Positions 36,801-45,168 of a stretch of 64,000 nucleotides of DNA are shown in pieces. The notes under the pieces were generated by a model, which saw nothing but the letters and a program-made list of their open reading frames with translations, did no database searches and had not been told where the DNA came from. The stretch lies in the NCBI GenBank assembly GCA_963710735.1, contig CAVQBN010000011.1:32505-96504 (forward strand), given 5' to 3'. The DNA comes from FEN-1297 sp963710735 (GTDB lineage Bacteria > Bacteroidota > Ignavibacteria > Ignavibacteriales > Ignavibacteriaceae). The first letter of the stretch is position 1; each line of letters begins with the position of its first letter. A program made the position numbers and the translations under genes.

Positions 36801-38070
36801 CAAGATATTTACAAATATTTTATCAAACGCTTTTAAATTCACTCCTGAAGAAGGAAAAATTACGATAACAATTAAAGAAATCTCTCTTTCAAAACAAGAT
36901 TTATCAAATCAAGTTTGGAATGATAAAGGGAAATCGGCTAAAAACTTTGTGGAAATAAAAATCCGCGATACCGGCATTGGAATTCCACAATCTGAAATTA
37001 CAAAATTATTTGATAGATTTTATCAGGTAGACAGTTCTCTTACAAGAGAACATGAAGGAACCGGTATCGGCTTGGCGCTTACAAAGGAATTAGTTGAATT
37101 ACATCGCGGCAGAATTAGTGTGAACAGCGAACTTGGGAAATGGACAGAGTTTACTATAAATCTACCATTGGGTTTTGATCATCTGAAGGAGGATGAAATA
37201 TTTACTGAAGAAATTGAAGAACAAGAAGTAGTAAAACCTGTCATGGATGAAGAAAGTATTAAAATTTCAGATGACATAGAAAATGAAATTGCTGAAAAAA
37301 ATATTGAAACTTCAAAAGATATTATTTTAGTAGTAGAAGATAATTATGATATGCGGAAGTATATTAAAAACTCTTTATCAAATTCTTATTTAGTTGAAGA
37401 AGCAATTAACGGAGAGCAGGGATTAAGAAAAGCTGAAAAAATAATTCCTGATTTAATTATAAGCGATATAATGATGCCGAAGATGGATGGGAATGAGTTA
37501 ACTAAGAAATTAAAGAATGACGAAAGAACCAGCCACATCCCTATTATTATTTTAACTGCAAAAACCGGACAAGATAATAAATTGGAAGGACTAAAAACCG
37601 GTGCCGACGATTATCTAATCAAACCTTTTGATACGCAGGAGCTAAATGTAAGAATACAAAATTTGATTAAACTTAGAAAAAATCTTCAAGAAAAATACGG
37701 CAAAGGAGAACCGGTTCATTTGCATGGGGATAAAAAACTCCGCAAGATAGACGAACAATTTCTAACCAAAGTATTGGAGGTTATAGAAAGCCACATTTCA
37801 GATGAAAGCTTTAGCATAGAAGATTTTAGTTATGAAATAGGAATGAGCCGAACACAGCTTCACAGAAAATTAAAAGCATTAGTTGGAAAGTCGGCGAGTC
37901 AATATTTAAGAACCATAAGGCTGGCTAGAGCAAAAAAACTGATTGAAGAGGAAAACAGCAATATATCGGAAATAGCATATTCAGTAGGTTTCTCCAGCCC
38001 GGCATATTTTACAAAATGTTTTAAAGAAGAATTTGGTTATCCGCCGAGCGAAATCAAGTTTTTGAAATAA
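33880..38070 (+). CDS. Hybrid two-component system regulator (HTCS)
   Basis: A one-piece sensor-to-regulator of 1396 residues. Signal peptide (about 1-26). Periplasmic beta-propeller repeats from about 30 to 690, with the NIWIG/LWIGT-type phrases of two-component propeller repeats (GSLFEDSKRNIWIGG, DSFGSLWIGTESKGLLKYD). Y_Y_Y domain at about 725-805 (YAYILENYEKEWRSVGNQRSAYYSNLPPGEYMFRVKASN). One membrane helix near 810-828. HisKA with His868 in NISHEFRTPLTLILGP, HATPase with GTGIGLALTKELV, receiver domain with Asp1196 in IISDIMMPKMDG, and a C-terminal AraC HTH (FSIEDFSYEIGMSRTQLHRKLKALVG, ISEIAYSVGFSSPAYFTKCFKEEFG). All phospho-sites are present. In Bacteroides such proteins sense glycans and switch on utilisation genes; no glycan locus adjoins here. 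Confidence 0.95.
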   Translation: MNNKVLKLYSLIFLIIFSLSEFLFAQLNPNNLVQFNEKDGLPGAEIGQVMQDHLGYIWIPSLSGLTRYNGYEFKRYLMNLHDSTSIKTTIIGSLFEDSKRNIWIGGTGTIDVYNPYNKSFKQFENGALSDFTQLIDINSISESENGVIYFGVCENTAPAFKNSSSEISNCLLYYDEKDGIIKKFQPPKGIVIKRVYRLRSDSNKNIWVLSKSGLFKIDRKNNFTKIKAFNEELINNNGIIHDFKIDKNGIIWITGYNSKFFSFDTKTEKTNIYSLNGLFKGFDNKLVTRAIAVDKFNNIWLGSNQGLIFFDRTKKKFDIFQNESDRQIERADIYGLNFDSFGSLWIGTESKGLLKYDERTLFESFSYNKVENNSLTGGWANRIIEGKNGKIWITTSDDNLNNFGLNEFDPKTRKIKRWFIQKFLPNCHALYGIYQLSKNQFYLGTDLGLFLFNSTNNSIKKIIFNGLSENSFIYDFYNDTKGNLWLCTNAGIYKRNKGSEKFIHYYLISSDSLRSVSNQVTRVIESKHYGLWFCTDNGLFLYNYDKDKFERRGFDIKSGSVFPCQDINSLYEDKNGIVWVGEWEGGLSRYNPLTGEIKNYSTNDGLPSMNIQGILGDEKNNTLWLSTFEGLVRFDKSTKQFTNYTTEDGIQSQLFADGSYLKTSTGLFIFGGSNGITVFNPNDIVRNSIPPKVFLTDLKISNKSILPGKNSILKKPIYDTDEITLDHNDNNISIDFIALHYLNPSKNQYAYILENYEKEWRSVGNQRSAYYSNLPPGEYMFRVKASNNHDLWNEKGAELKIIIKPPWWETWWAYLTYAAFTLFALYLIRRYEMNRISYKHQIKINEAVLKEKEETEKIKSQFFANISHEFRTPLTLILGPAEKIITNSTKDIKKEAGIIKTNASRLLHLVNQLLDLSKLESEKLKLKASKQNIVSFIKWIALSFESLSESKDITLQLITEQEYIELYFDKEKMTKIFTNILSNAFKFTPEEGKITITIKEISLSKQDLSNQVWNDKGKSAKNFVEIKIRDTGIGIPQSEITKLFDRFYQVDSSLTREHEGTGIGLALTKELVELHRGRISVNSELGKWTEFTINLPLGFDHLKEDEIFTEEIEEQEVVKPVMDEESIKISDDIENEIAEKNIETSKDIILVVEDNYDMRKYIKNSLSNSYLVEEAINGEQGLRKAEKIIPDLIISDIMMPKMDGNELTKKLKNDERTSHIPIIILTAKTGQDNKLEGLKTGADDYLIKPFDTQELNVRIQNLIKLRKNLQEKYGKGEPVHLHGDKKLRKIDEQFLTKVLEVIESHISDESFSIEDFSYEIGMSRTQLHRKLKALVGKSASQYLRTIRLARAKKLIEEENSNISEIAYSVGFSSPAYFTKCFKEEFGYPPSEIKFLK

Positions 38071-38281
38071 ATTATTTTATCTTATCCAAATTTTCAACTC
38101 TTCCATTTAAAAAATCCTCTAATTAACACATTTTCCTATATGTAACATAAATATAAATGTATGCAACATATATTGCTAGTAAATGGCATAATTCTGCATA
38201 ATTTCGTCACATTGTTGATAGGTTGCCCCCATAATTATTTCATTTATTAGACTCGTAATTTTTTTAATTGCGAGGCATAAA

Positions 38282-40408
38282 ATGAAAATAATTTTTTTAA
38301 TAATTTTAATTTTCTTTATAAACTTTATGACTCTTCCGCAGCAGAAAATAGTAAACTGCAGTACTTCTTATAAGGAAACTCCTCAAGATTTATCACAGCG
38401 CGGAGGAAAATATATTACTTCTTTGGGTACGTTAAAGTTATTAGTTGTGTTTGCAAAATTTAAAGATGATAACAGTCCTCATCAGTATTGGCCTGCTGAC
38501 TCTTATCCTAAAGAAATGAAAAACTTTATTGACTCGAGCATGGATGTCGGATCGACACATTACTTAAATTTAACTAATTATTATAATCAAATGTCATTCG
38601 GAAACTTTAAGGTTATTGGAAAATCTATTGGAGTAGAAACCCCCTATCCGATGAGTCATTACATTCAAGGGAATGACACACTTCCAAATAGAGCGCAGGC
38701 CAACAAAGATATCTTATTAGCCGCTGATGATTCTATAAATTATAAAGAATTCGATAACTGGACTTATGAAACCGATTATTGGCAGGAAAATAAGCCTGAC
38801 GGTATTGTTGATATGATAGTTGTTATCTGGCGCGGGCTTGTTTTTGGTAATCAATGGAGCGGAGAAGCCTCGCTGGGTGGTGGTGCGGAATTTTCCGTCG
38901 AAAACAATCATGAAAAAATTCGGATGGGATTTGGAGGAACGCCTGGTGCAGGCAGCAACGGTTCCGGTGTCACGGTTCAATACTGGGGAGAAAGACCGCC
39001 TCAAAGGAATTTTAAAAATGTTGTTCATGAGATAGCACATTGGTTAATTAGTGCTTATCATCCATATACCGAATTTAATCATACATTTTGGGGTATGCTT
39101 ACACCACCGACCGAAGGAATATGTGCAAATTCTTTTGAAAGAGAAAGGCTTGGCTGGCTGAATCCTATTTTGATTGACGGAACAATATTAAGTGCACCAA
39201 TGGGTGATTATGTTACAACACCTTCAGCATACAAATATTATCCAAGCAACGGTTACCCGGGAGAATCGTTCTATTTCGAGAATCATCAAAAAGTAAGTAT
39301 ATATGACGATGCAACTACTAATCCAAATGATAAAGGCATATTTATTTTGCATTTTGCAAACGATACATATCAAGGCGATAATGTAAGAGTAGTAACAGCA
39401 GATGGATTTTGGAACTGGAGCGCTCCTAATTATTCAGATGTTTGGGGAAATTATTTACCCAGTTTTAAAAAGGTTTCAGTAAATCGAAATGGCTTGGGTA
39501 ATAGAGACAAAATATTCTTAAATGATACAACGAAGGATTTTATTTATTCATTTATTAACAATGATAACCAGGTAACAAATGGAGATTTTCTTCACGGGTA
39601 TAATTTTAATGATGCTTTTAATACAAAATCAAATGATGTTTTTTCTCCTTGGAGTAATCCCCCTGCTTATACCTGGAGCGGCAACCCGACTAATTTTTTA
39701 ATGGAAGTAATGAATCAAAGCGGAACGATCATTACTGTCAGGTTTACATCTACAGATGCCTGGGCAGGAAAGCCGTCGAAACCTTTTCTTGGATTCTGGT
39801 CCATGAATTCAACTAATACAAGTGCATACGGCAATGTATCTTTAGCCTGGGGTGCAGATTTATGGGATGGACTGCCTATTGAACCGGACATTAATTGGTC
39901 GGAATTGCAGATGTCTTTAGATTCAACTTCCTGGAGTACAATTTACCAAGGTGCTGATAGATTTTGGACAGGCAACATCTTAAAATACAATTCAGCAAAT
40001 AAACTTAATTTTCAATTTAGAGTAAGAGTTAGAGATAACCAAAGCCAATGGTCAATGTGGTCAAATATTATTAGCCGAAGTTTTTCTGAGAATACTTTGA
40101 CTTCGGTTAATGATACTGCTGCGAAGATAAATAATGAGAAAAACTTAAATTATACACTTGAACAAAACTATCCCAATCCTTTTAATCCGTTCACAACAAT
40201 TAGATATCAAATTCCTGGTCAAGGTTTGGTTACTCTCAAAGTTTATGATGAATTAGGCAGAGAAATAGAAACTCTTATCAATCAATATCAAAGTAAAGGA
40301 AGTCATGAAATAAGTTTCAACGCAACTAAAATTTCCAGCGGAATTTATTATTATCAATTAAAAACCGGGAACTTTGTATTAACCAAGAAAATGATTTTGC
40401 TGAAATAA
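38282..40408 (+). CDS. Secreted M6-like zinc metalloprotease with type IX sorting domain
   Basis: 708 residues. A signal peptide (first about 20 residues) is followed by a catalytic domain: GTLKLLVVFAKFKDDNSPHQYWPADSY near 48-76, NYYNQMSFGNFKVIG near 96-112, and NVVHEIAHWLISAYHP with HEIAH zinc motif near residue 249. This fits the immune-inhibitor A/M6 group. A beta-rich middle follows and then a Por-type C-terminal sorting domain from about 620: LEQNYPNPFNPFTTIRYQI, LKVYDELGREIETLI, SGIYYYQLKTGNFVLTKKMILLK. It is therefore expected to be exported by the Sec pathway and the type IX system. No T9SS machinery genes occur in the window. Confidence 0.9.
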   Translation: MKIIFLIILIFFINFMTLPQQKIVNCSTSYKETPQDLSQRGGKYITSLGTLKLLVVFAKFKDDNSPHQYWPADSYPKEMKNFIDSSMDVGSTHYLNLTNYYNQMSFGNFKVIGKSIGVETPYPMSHYIQGNDTLPNRAQANKDILLAADDSINYKEFDNWTYETDYWQENKPDGIVDMIVVIWRGLVFGNQWSGEASLGGGAEFSVENNHEKIRMGFGGTPGAGSNGSGVTVQYWGERPPQRNFKNVVHEIAHWLISAYHPYTEFNHTFWGMLTPPTEGICANSFERERLGWLNPILIDGTILSAPMGDYVTTPSAYKYYPSNGYPGESFYFENHQKVSIYDDATTNPNDKGIFILHFANDTYQGDNVRVVTADGFWNWSAPNYSDVWGNYLPSFKKVSVNRNGLGNRDKIFLNDTTKDFIYSFINNDNQVTNGDFLHGYNFNDAFNTKSNDVFSPWSNPPAYTWSGNPTNFLMEVMNQSGTIITVRFTSTDAWAGKPSKPFLGFWSMNSTNTSAYGNVSLAWGADLWDGLPIEPDINWSELQMSLDSTSWSTIYQGADRFWTGNILKYNSANKLNFQFRVRVRDNQSQWSMWSNIISRSFSENTLTSVNDTAAKINNEKNLNYTLEQNYPNPFNPFTTIRYQIPGQGLVTLKVYDELGREIETLINQYQSKGSHEISFNATKISSGIYYYQLKTGNFVLTKKMILLK

Positions 40409-40533
40409 TGGCAGTTCAATTTGGGCTGCCTTCTGATCTTAGATTTATTTTTCCTTGTTAACCTTTAATTCAATTATTTAATTCTGCTTTTTATTTATAG
40501 AACTCACTTTTTACAATTTTTCCACAATATATG

Positions 40534-40568
40534 TAAAGCATACTTGACATTTAGTCAAGGATGCTTTA
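40534..40568. promoter_or_regulatory. 35-bp palindromic operator candidate
   Basis: TAAAGCAT-a-CTTGAC, centre ATTTA, GTCAAG-g-ATGCTTTA: two 15-bp arms pair at every position except one per arm. It overlaps the -35 and the spacer of the promoter for the membrane-protein/XRE pair and stops at the edge of the -10. That is where an autorepressor would act. Confidence 0.8.
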
Positions 40569-40572
40569 TATT
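40544..40572 (+). promoter_or_regulatory. Sigma-70-like promoter for the membrane protein/XRE pair
   Basis: TTGACA at 40544-40549 and TATATT at 40567-40572 with a 17-bp spacer, 36 bp upstream of the ATG at 40608. The near-perfect boxes are the best match to a housekeeping promoter noticed in the window. A start near 40579 would leave a leader of about 30 bases. Confidence 0.7.
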
Positions 40573-40607
40573 ATAAATAATTTTATAATTGATTATTTGG
40601 GGCTGTA

Positions 40608-41042
40608 ATGAAAAATTTTTTAAAGAAATTTACATTTCCATATAAAACAACAATCTTAATTTCTTCTACTTTAATCCTAGTCCTGCCTTTCATAATTTTT
40701 TCAATTATTATTCCGGCACATGTTTCCACTTTACATAAAAGTGATTTCCAAATATTTAGGCTTGCCCTTTTCTCCTCAACTTTTTTAGCCATGTTAGGAT
40801 TTATTTACTGTACGCTTGGATACCATTTTCAGATTCTTCGGGGTGATGAATTAAAGCTAAGAATACATTTAGAATCACTGAATGCAGCATTTACAACTAC
40901 GCTTGTTGCTTTTTTTATATTAATTTTCGTTTTTATAAATTTTTCACCCAAAATGCTTAACTGGATTCTGCTTATCCTTTCTGTCATTTTGATTTGTTCT
41001 TACTTGCTGGCAACACAATTTATAAGAGATAAGTATCAATGA
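40608..41042 (+). CDS. Small four-TM membrane protein paired with XRE regulator
   Basis: 144 residues, no named family. Four hydrophobic segments (about 16-38, 47-67, 90-108 and 113-135), short loops and a basic N-terminus (MKNFLKKFTFPYKTT). It overlaps the downstream XRE gene by four bases (ATGA), so the two are translationally coupled. Small membrane proteins of this size are commonly paired with short YozG-like XRE repressors; the membrane partner is often of unknown function. Toxin-antitoxin behaviour is possible but unsupported by any toxin motif. Confidence 0.75.
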   Translation: MKNFLKKFTFPYKTTILISSTLILVLPFIIFSIIIPAHVSTLHKSDFQIFRLALFSSTFLAMLGFIYCTLGYHFQILRGDELKLRIHLESLNAAFTTTLVAFFILIFVFINFSPKMLNWILLILSVILICSYLLATQFIRDKYQ

Positions 41043-41239
41043 AAAATAGATTGAAAGTTTTACGGGCGGAAAGGAATTTATCTCAGGATGATCTTGCCAA
41101 ACAGCTTAATGTTTCCCGCCAGACTATAAACGCAATTGAAAGGGAGAAATATGATCCCAGTTTACCCCTGGCTTTAAAAATTTCTAAGTTATTTGATAAA
41201 AAAGTTGAAGAAATATTTTTTCTAGATGACGATAAATAA
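41039..41239 (+). CDS. XRE-family transcriptional regulator, YozG-like
   Basis: 66-residue protein that is nearly all helix-turn-helix: MKNRLKVLRAERNLSQDDLAKQLNVSRQTINAIEREKYDPSLPLALKISKLFDKKVEEIFFL. The LSQDDLAKQLNVSRQTINAIE segment is the Cro/C1-type HTH, and KVEEIFFL is the usual end of this compact subgroup. The long palindrome 470 bp upstream, at the promoter of its operon, is a likely binding site, so autoregulation is inferred. Confidence 0.92.
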   Translation: MKNRLKVLRAERNLSQDDLAKQLNVSRQTINAIEREKYDPSLPLALKISKLFDKKVEEIFFLDDDK

Positions 41240-41330
41240 AAAAGGAAAGACAGCACAATGTAATTGTTCTATTATGGAGGAAACTTTTTATAACCAGGCA
41301 TTTTAATAATATTGAAACATTTCCACTTAC

Positions 41331-41747
41331 TTATTCTTTTATCTGCTGATCTCGCCCAAGTATCCAGCATCTCGTATTATTTGTAAATCCTATATGCTCA
41401 TAGTATGAATTAGCATCAGGTGCAGCTACTAAAATTAATTTGCACTTTGGACCTAAATTACCCTGCGTAATCATTTGCAGTTTTTTTCCTATTCCCATTT
41501 TCTGATAATCCTTATGAACCGCCAGGTCCGAAAGATAGCATGCATAATGAAAGTCTGTCATTGAGCGGGCAAACCCAACTAATTTATCGCCGTCCCACGC
41601 TGATACGGTAAGATTACTGTTGTTCAACATTCCTTCAATACAGTCTCTATCATCTATAGGCCTTCGTTCTCCGAGTGTGGATTTTACCAACAGCCCTATA
41701 AATTGTTCTGCTTTAACAGGTTCGTTTATTTTGTATTTTATATTCAC
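41331..41747 (-). CDS. GNAT family N-acetyltransferase
   Basis: 138 residues with the acetyl-CoA fold: KLVGFARSMTDFHYACYLSDLAVHKDYQKMGIGKKLQ has the V-K-x-x-QkmGIGkkL motif A, and LILVAAPDANSYYEHIGFTNNTR is motif B with the typical YEHIGF. Acceptor substrate cannot be told. The size is at the lower end for GNATs but both conserved motifs are present. A convergent neighbour of the XRE gene. Confidence 0.88.
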   Translation of the reverse strand: MNIKYKINEPVKAEQFIGLLVKSTLGERRPIDDRDCIEGMLNNSNLTVSAWDGDKLVGFARSMTDFHYACYLSDLAVHKDYQKMGIGKKLQMITQGNLGPKCKLILVAAPDANSYYEHIGFTNNTRCWILGRDQQIKE

Positions 41748-41911
41748 TGCTTCTTTGTCCGGAATAATTTGTTACAAAATTTCTCAATTTGAAAATTAAG
41801 ATCTATGTGCGGCTGCTAATTTAATTTATCATAATGAATAAATCTACGAGGGAAAAATAGGAAAGAGAAAAAAATCACCCTAAAAATTTATTGCAATAAA
41901 AAATCTTATAT

Positions 41912-42023
41912 CTGAAGTTACGCAAATAGTTGTTTTTGTCATTCCGAACTTGATTCGGAATCTAATTTTTAAGCTATTTTGAGATGCTGAATCAAGTTCA
42001 GCATGACATCTGCGTAACTTCAG
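41912..42023. mobile_element. MITE-like element: nested inverted repeats, no coding
   Basis: Outer inverted repeats CTGAAGTTACGCA (41912-41924) and TGCGTAACTTCAG (42011-42023) match perfectly. Inside, TGTCATTCCGAACTTGATTC (from about 41938) pairs imperfectly with GAATCAAGTTCAGCATGACA (ending at about 42007) around a short AT centre. The 112-bp unit would fold into one long hairpin. Inner arms of this kind (GAACTTGATTC) recur between genes in Bacteroidota-like genomes. No transposase is near; it would depend on one elsewhere. Confidence 0.7.
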
Positions 42024-42074
42024 TTATTATAATAATATTGATAACAAGTTTTAGTTGTAAGCGGTTATGCATTA

Positions 42075-42731
42075 TTATATAGCAAAATTAAAACCGGCAA
42101 GGTAAGCAGTGGATGTCCCGCCTGCACTTAAAAATCTATAGTATTTTGAATTTATCTGACTGTTCAGTTTAAATAAAAAAATTAAATTTACATTTTTATT
42201 TATCGGATGTGAGATGCCTATGCCTGCACCGGCGCCTATTAGGTTCTCATTCGTTTCTGTTTTTGTACTTTTATCTGGATAGTAACCCAATACTACACCG
42301 TTAACAGGATTTACTTCTTTCGTAATTTCATAAGTGTTATAGCTTAAATGTGCGTAACCTATTTCAAAGACGGCAAAAGCAGTAAAGATTTTATTGGTGT
42401 TAAAATTTATTCTGCCGCCTAAATAAACAGGGATTAAAACATGGTTATCGGACGAATAAGAGCTGAAATGTGTTTGTTGCTGTAATATCGACCAGTCTAT
42501 GTTAAAATTAACTTTGAACTTATCCCACGAAGAATAGCCTGTATAAAAATAGAACTGAATATTATTATTAATCGGATGGTTAAATTGAACCGATGCGGTC
42601 AATCCTTTTGAAGAGCTCATCGGCATTATAATACCGCCGTTAATTTGAATAAAATTGGATTCCTGTGCTAAAATAGTATTAGAAAAAATTATTAGAACGG
42701 AAATTATTATGGCTAAAAAAGACTTCTGCAT
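42075..42731 (-). CDS. Outer-membrane beta-barrel protein
   Basis: 218 residues. A signal peptide (MQKSFLAIIISVLIIFSNTILAQ) leads into strands with alternating residues (NIQFYFYTGYSSWDKFKVNFNI, HVLIPVYLGGRINF, FAVFEIGYAHLSYN, NLIFLFKLNSQ) and a final strand (STAYLAGFNFAI). Resembles the barrel at 11958 in size and style but with little direct similarity. Role unknown. The MITE-like element lies just downstream. Confidence 0.72.
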   Translation of the reverse strand: MQKSFLAIIISVLIIFSNTILAQESNFIQINGGIIMPMSSSKGLTASVQFNHPINNNIQFYFYTGYSSWDKFKVNFNIDWSILQQQTHFSSYSSDNHVLIPVYLGGRINFNTNKIFTAFAVFEIGYAHLSYNTYEITKEVNPVNGVVLGYYPDKSTKTETNENLIGAGAGIGISHPINKNVNLIFLFKLNSQINSKYYRFLSAGGTSTAYLAGFNFAI

Positions 42732-43008
42732 TTTATTACCCTTTCATAATTAGTGATTATAAAAGAACGGTAACCAGTAATCAATTATTCTCCTTTACTC
42801 AGTGTTATTATTTTTCTTTTCGAATTGTTCTAATAGCGGCTCACCCTTAAACATAGTCCATTTAATCATAATACATAGTAGCGGTATAAAAACTTTTATA
42901 ATTTATTTTATTTCAAAATTAAAAAACAGAGATAAATCTTACCCCTAAATAATTGGTTCTTTGCTTACCTGTCCGGCTTTGATGGATTAATGTGGCGAAG
43001 TCTAATAT

Positions 43009-43916
43009 TTAAAATAATTTTGTTTGATTCGTATATTCAGAGATTCTTTTATCTGCAAGCTCAACATATTTTTTATTAGTATCATATCCCACATATTTAC
43101 GTCCATTTTTAATTGCAGATAAACTAGTAGTTCCGCTCCCCAAAAATGGATCCAAAATTACATCTTTTTAAATGAATATAATTTTATTAAACGATTAGGA
43201 AGTTCTTCTGGAAATGGGGCAGGATGACCAATCTTTCTTGCAGAAACTGCTGGAAAAGTCCAAACACTTTTTGTCCACTCTAAAAACTCTTCTTTTAATA
43301 TAGTACTTTCTTTACCTTTACTTGGGTGAGAAAATGAATCTTTTGAGAAAATCAAAATATATTCGTGAATATCTCTTAAAACAGGATTTGCGGCAGATAA
43401 CCAACTACCCCAAGCCGTCGAGGGACTAGCACTCGAAGCTTTATTCCATATTATTTCGCCACGCATTTGAAATCCAATCTCTAACATATCATTAATTATA
43501 TAACTATGAAGAGGTATATATGGTTTTCTTCCTAGGTTAGCTACATTAATACAAGCACGACCACCAGAAGCTAAAACACGAAAGGTTTCAGTCCAAATTT
43601 TTTTTAATAATATTAAATATTCATTTAAACTTAGATTATTATCATATTCTTTCGTTACATTATAAGGGGGTGACGTAATCATAAGGTGAACAGAATTATT
43701 AGGCAATTCTTTCATTTGTTCACTCGAATGGCAAAAGTGCTTGTTGATAAACTTCTTAGGAATATCGTTTTCAATGTGTTTTATTTTTCGATCAAATTGC
43801 ATCCCTTCATATAACCTTGAATTGTAAAATTGCGAGGAATCATGGTTAATTCTTCCAGGACTGCCAAAAGAACTTGTTACAGTTCCGTTTTTAGGTGTAA
43901 TTACTTTTGAGCCCAT
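43009..43916 (-). pseudogene. Beta-class DNA methyltransferase of an R-M pair, one frameshift
   Basis: Site-specific adenine-N6 or cytosine-N4 methylase. Motif order is that of the beta class: catalytic MITSPPYN near residue 80, then LNEYLILLKKIWTETFRVLASGGRACINVAN, HEYILIFSKDS and WTFPAVS...HPAPFPEELPNRLIKLYSF. After KLYSFKK a one-base shift in an A-run (T5 on this strand, 43165-43169) leads to the AdoMet motif DVILDPFLGSGTTSLSAI in another frame, ending at the TAA at 43009. About 302 residues when joined. As printed the protein stops before motif I and would be inactive. It overlaps the upstream endonuclease gene by 16 bp. Confidence 0.85.
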
Positions 43917-44533
43917 AAATCAATCCATCTTTTAAATGCGTTAAATTTTATTTCTTCTTTTTTCCAATCAATCTTAATTTTATAAATACCATTATGCATT
44001 AATAATTTTTGCATAGCTTTTGAAGACATCTCAACACCTCTAGGATTTTTTCCTAAACTAGGGAGTTTAATATAATTCTCTCTGCCCAATTCATTGAAAA
44101 CTTCTAATTGAACATTCGATGGGAAATAAAATATACCGCCTGTATTTTCCCAATTAATTTGCACATAAATCATGTCACAGGAGGGCAAATATGAATTCTG
44201 AAATTCTATTGCATTCTTAGCATCAACAGTCCAAATTAATTTTACACCTGAAAATCCGCTTCCGCTTTTTGTTTTAATAGAAATCGGTTTTCCAAATAAT
44301 TTCACATCAACTTCCGGTTCTGTTATGGGTATCTCTGTTTCGACATTCTGTTCACCAAATTTGTAAATCAAAAGTGAAACAATTATTCGTTCTCTTATTG
44401 AACCTACTTCCATTCCCACTTTACCAGCTCTTTGGCTTTCTAATTCAGCTATTTGAAACAGTTTAGGTAATTTGCTTTGAATTTTTTTAACAATTTCTAC
44501 CTCAGAAAAGAGGTTAAGTATAGTCTGTTCCAT
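43901..44533 (-). CDS. ThaI-like type II restriction endonuclease
   Basis: 210 residues. The sequence KLPKLFQIAELESQRAGKVGMEVGSIRERIIVSLLIYKFGEQNVETEIPITEPEVDVKLFGKPISIKTKSG resembles the ThaI family, whose founding member cuts CGCG; the site here is not known. EVDVKLFGKPISIKTK fits a PD-(D/E)XK-like core. The 16-bp overlap with the methylase, same strand and order endonuclease-then-methylase support a restriction-modification unit. Recognition from memory of the family, not a search; the R-M assignment is firmer than the subfamily. Confidence 0.75.
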   Translation of the reverse strand: MEQTILNLFSEVEIVKKIQSKLPKLFQIAELESQRAGKVGMEVGSIRERIIVSLLIYKFGEQNVETEIPITEPEVDVKLFGKPISIKTKSGSGFSGVKLIWTVDAKNAIEFQNSYLPSCDMIYVQINWENTGGIFYFPSNVQLEVFNELGRENYIKLPSLGKNPRGVEMSSKAMQKLLMHNGIYKIKIDWKKEEIKFNAFKRWIDLWAQK

Positions 44534-45168
44534 AATTCTCTATATATGATTTTAAGATTCTTTTTATAAAGATACTAAAACTTAAGATTAAAATATTTAG
44601 TAATTCTGTGAACAGGCTAATAAAATATTTTACATACAATTCAAAAAGCCTATAAATGCCAAATGTGAAAACGGCGTTCACTTCTTAAATAATTTTCCTA
44701 TAAAAAGCAGAAATTAATTTCCAGCCTCACAATGCCGGCTCATTTTCTCTTTTCTCAATTCACATTTCACTTTCCTCCGCCCGCGGTCTTCGGTTCCGGT
44801 TTCAACTATTTTCCTATTTAGACGCCCAATACAGATAAAATTGCATAAATTTTCAATAGCATTTAAAAGGCAAACATACATTTATCCAAATCACTTCACC
44901 ATCTAACTGAACCTCATTTTCTTGTATTTCTAAGCCAAAACAATTAATTTAAGTGTTCAAAATAACGGATAACACTTACCGGTTTGCGGTTTTAGCAAAC
45001 AAATAAATGATGGAAAATTTACATTAAAAATCATTTTGCTAGATTTTTAATAAACCTGTCTTTCAAAAAGATTTCCGGCTGAAACCCAGTTTAGGTAATT
45101 ATTGGGCAGGATTGAAAGAATCAAAAACTTTTTCAATAATTGAATTAATCCAAATAAGGAAATTGGAA
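44534..45168. other. Long intergenic region before the PDH operon
   Basis: About 630 bp between divergent genes. It holds no plausible gene: an in-frame extension of aceE (45112-45168) lacks a ribosome site and conservation. A locally GC-richer patch (CCTCCGCCCGCGGTC near 44776) stands out from the AT-rich surroundings. The aceE promoter should be here; no known RNA element or operator was recognised. Confidence 0.5.

Noticed and set aside
40608..41239. Toxin-antitoxin pair
   Set aside because: The pair has the TA-like overlap and palindrome, but the membrane protein is a 144-residue four-TM protein without toxin features; kept as an autoregulated pair.
44534..45168. Small RNA or gene in the long spacer before aceE
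   Set aside because: No hairpin-plus-T-run, no conserved open frame; only a local GC-richer patch.
45112..45168. N-terminal extension of aceE
   Set aside because: The upstream start lacks a ribosome site and the extra 19 residues do not resemble E1 N-termini; the ATG at 45169 has AAGGAAATTGGAA.
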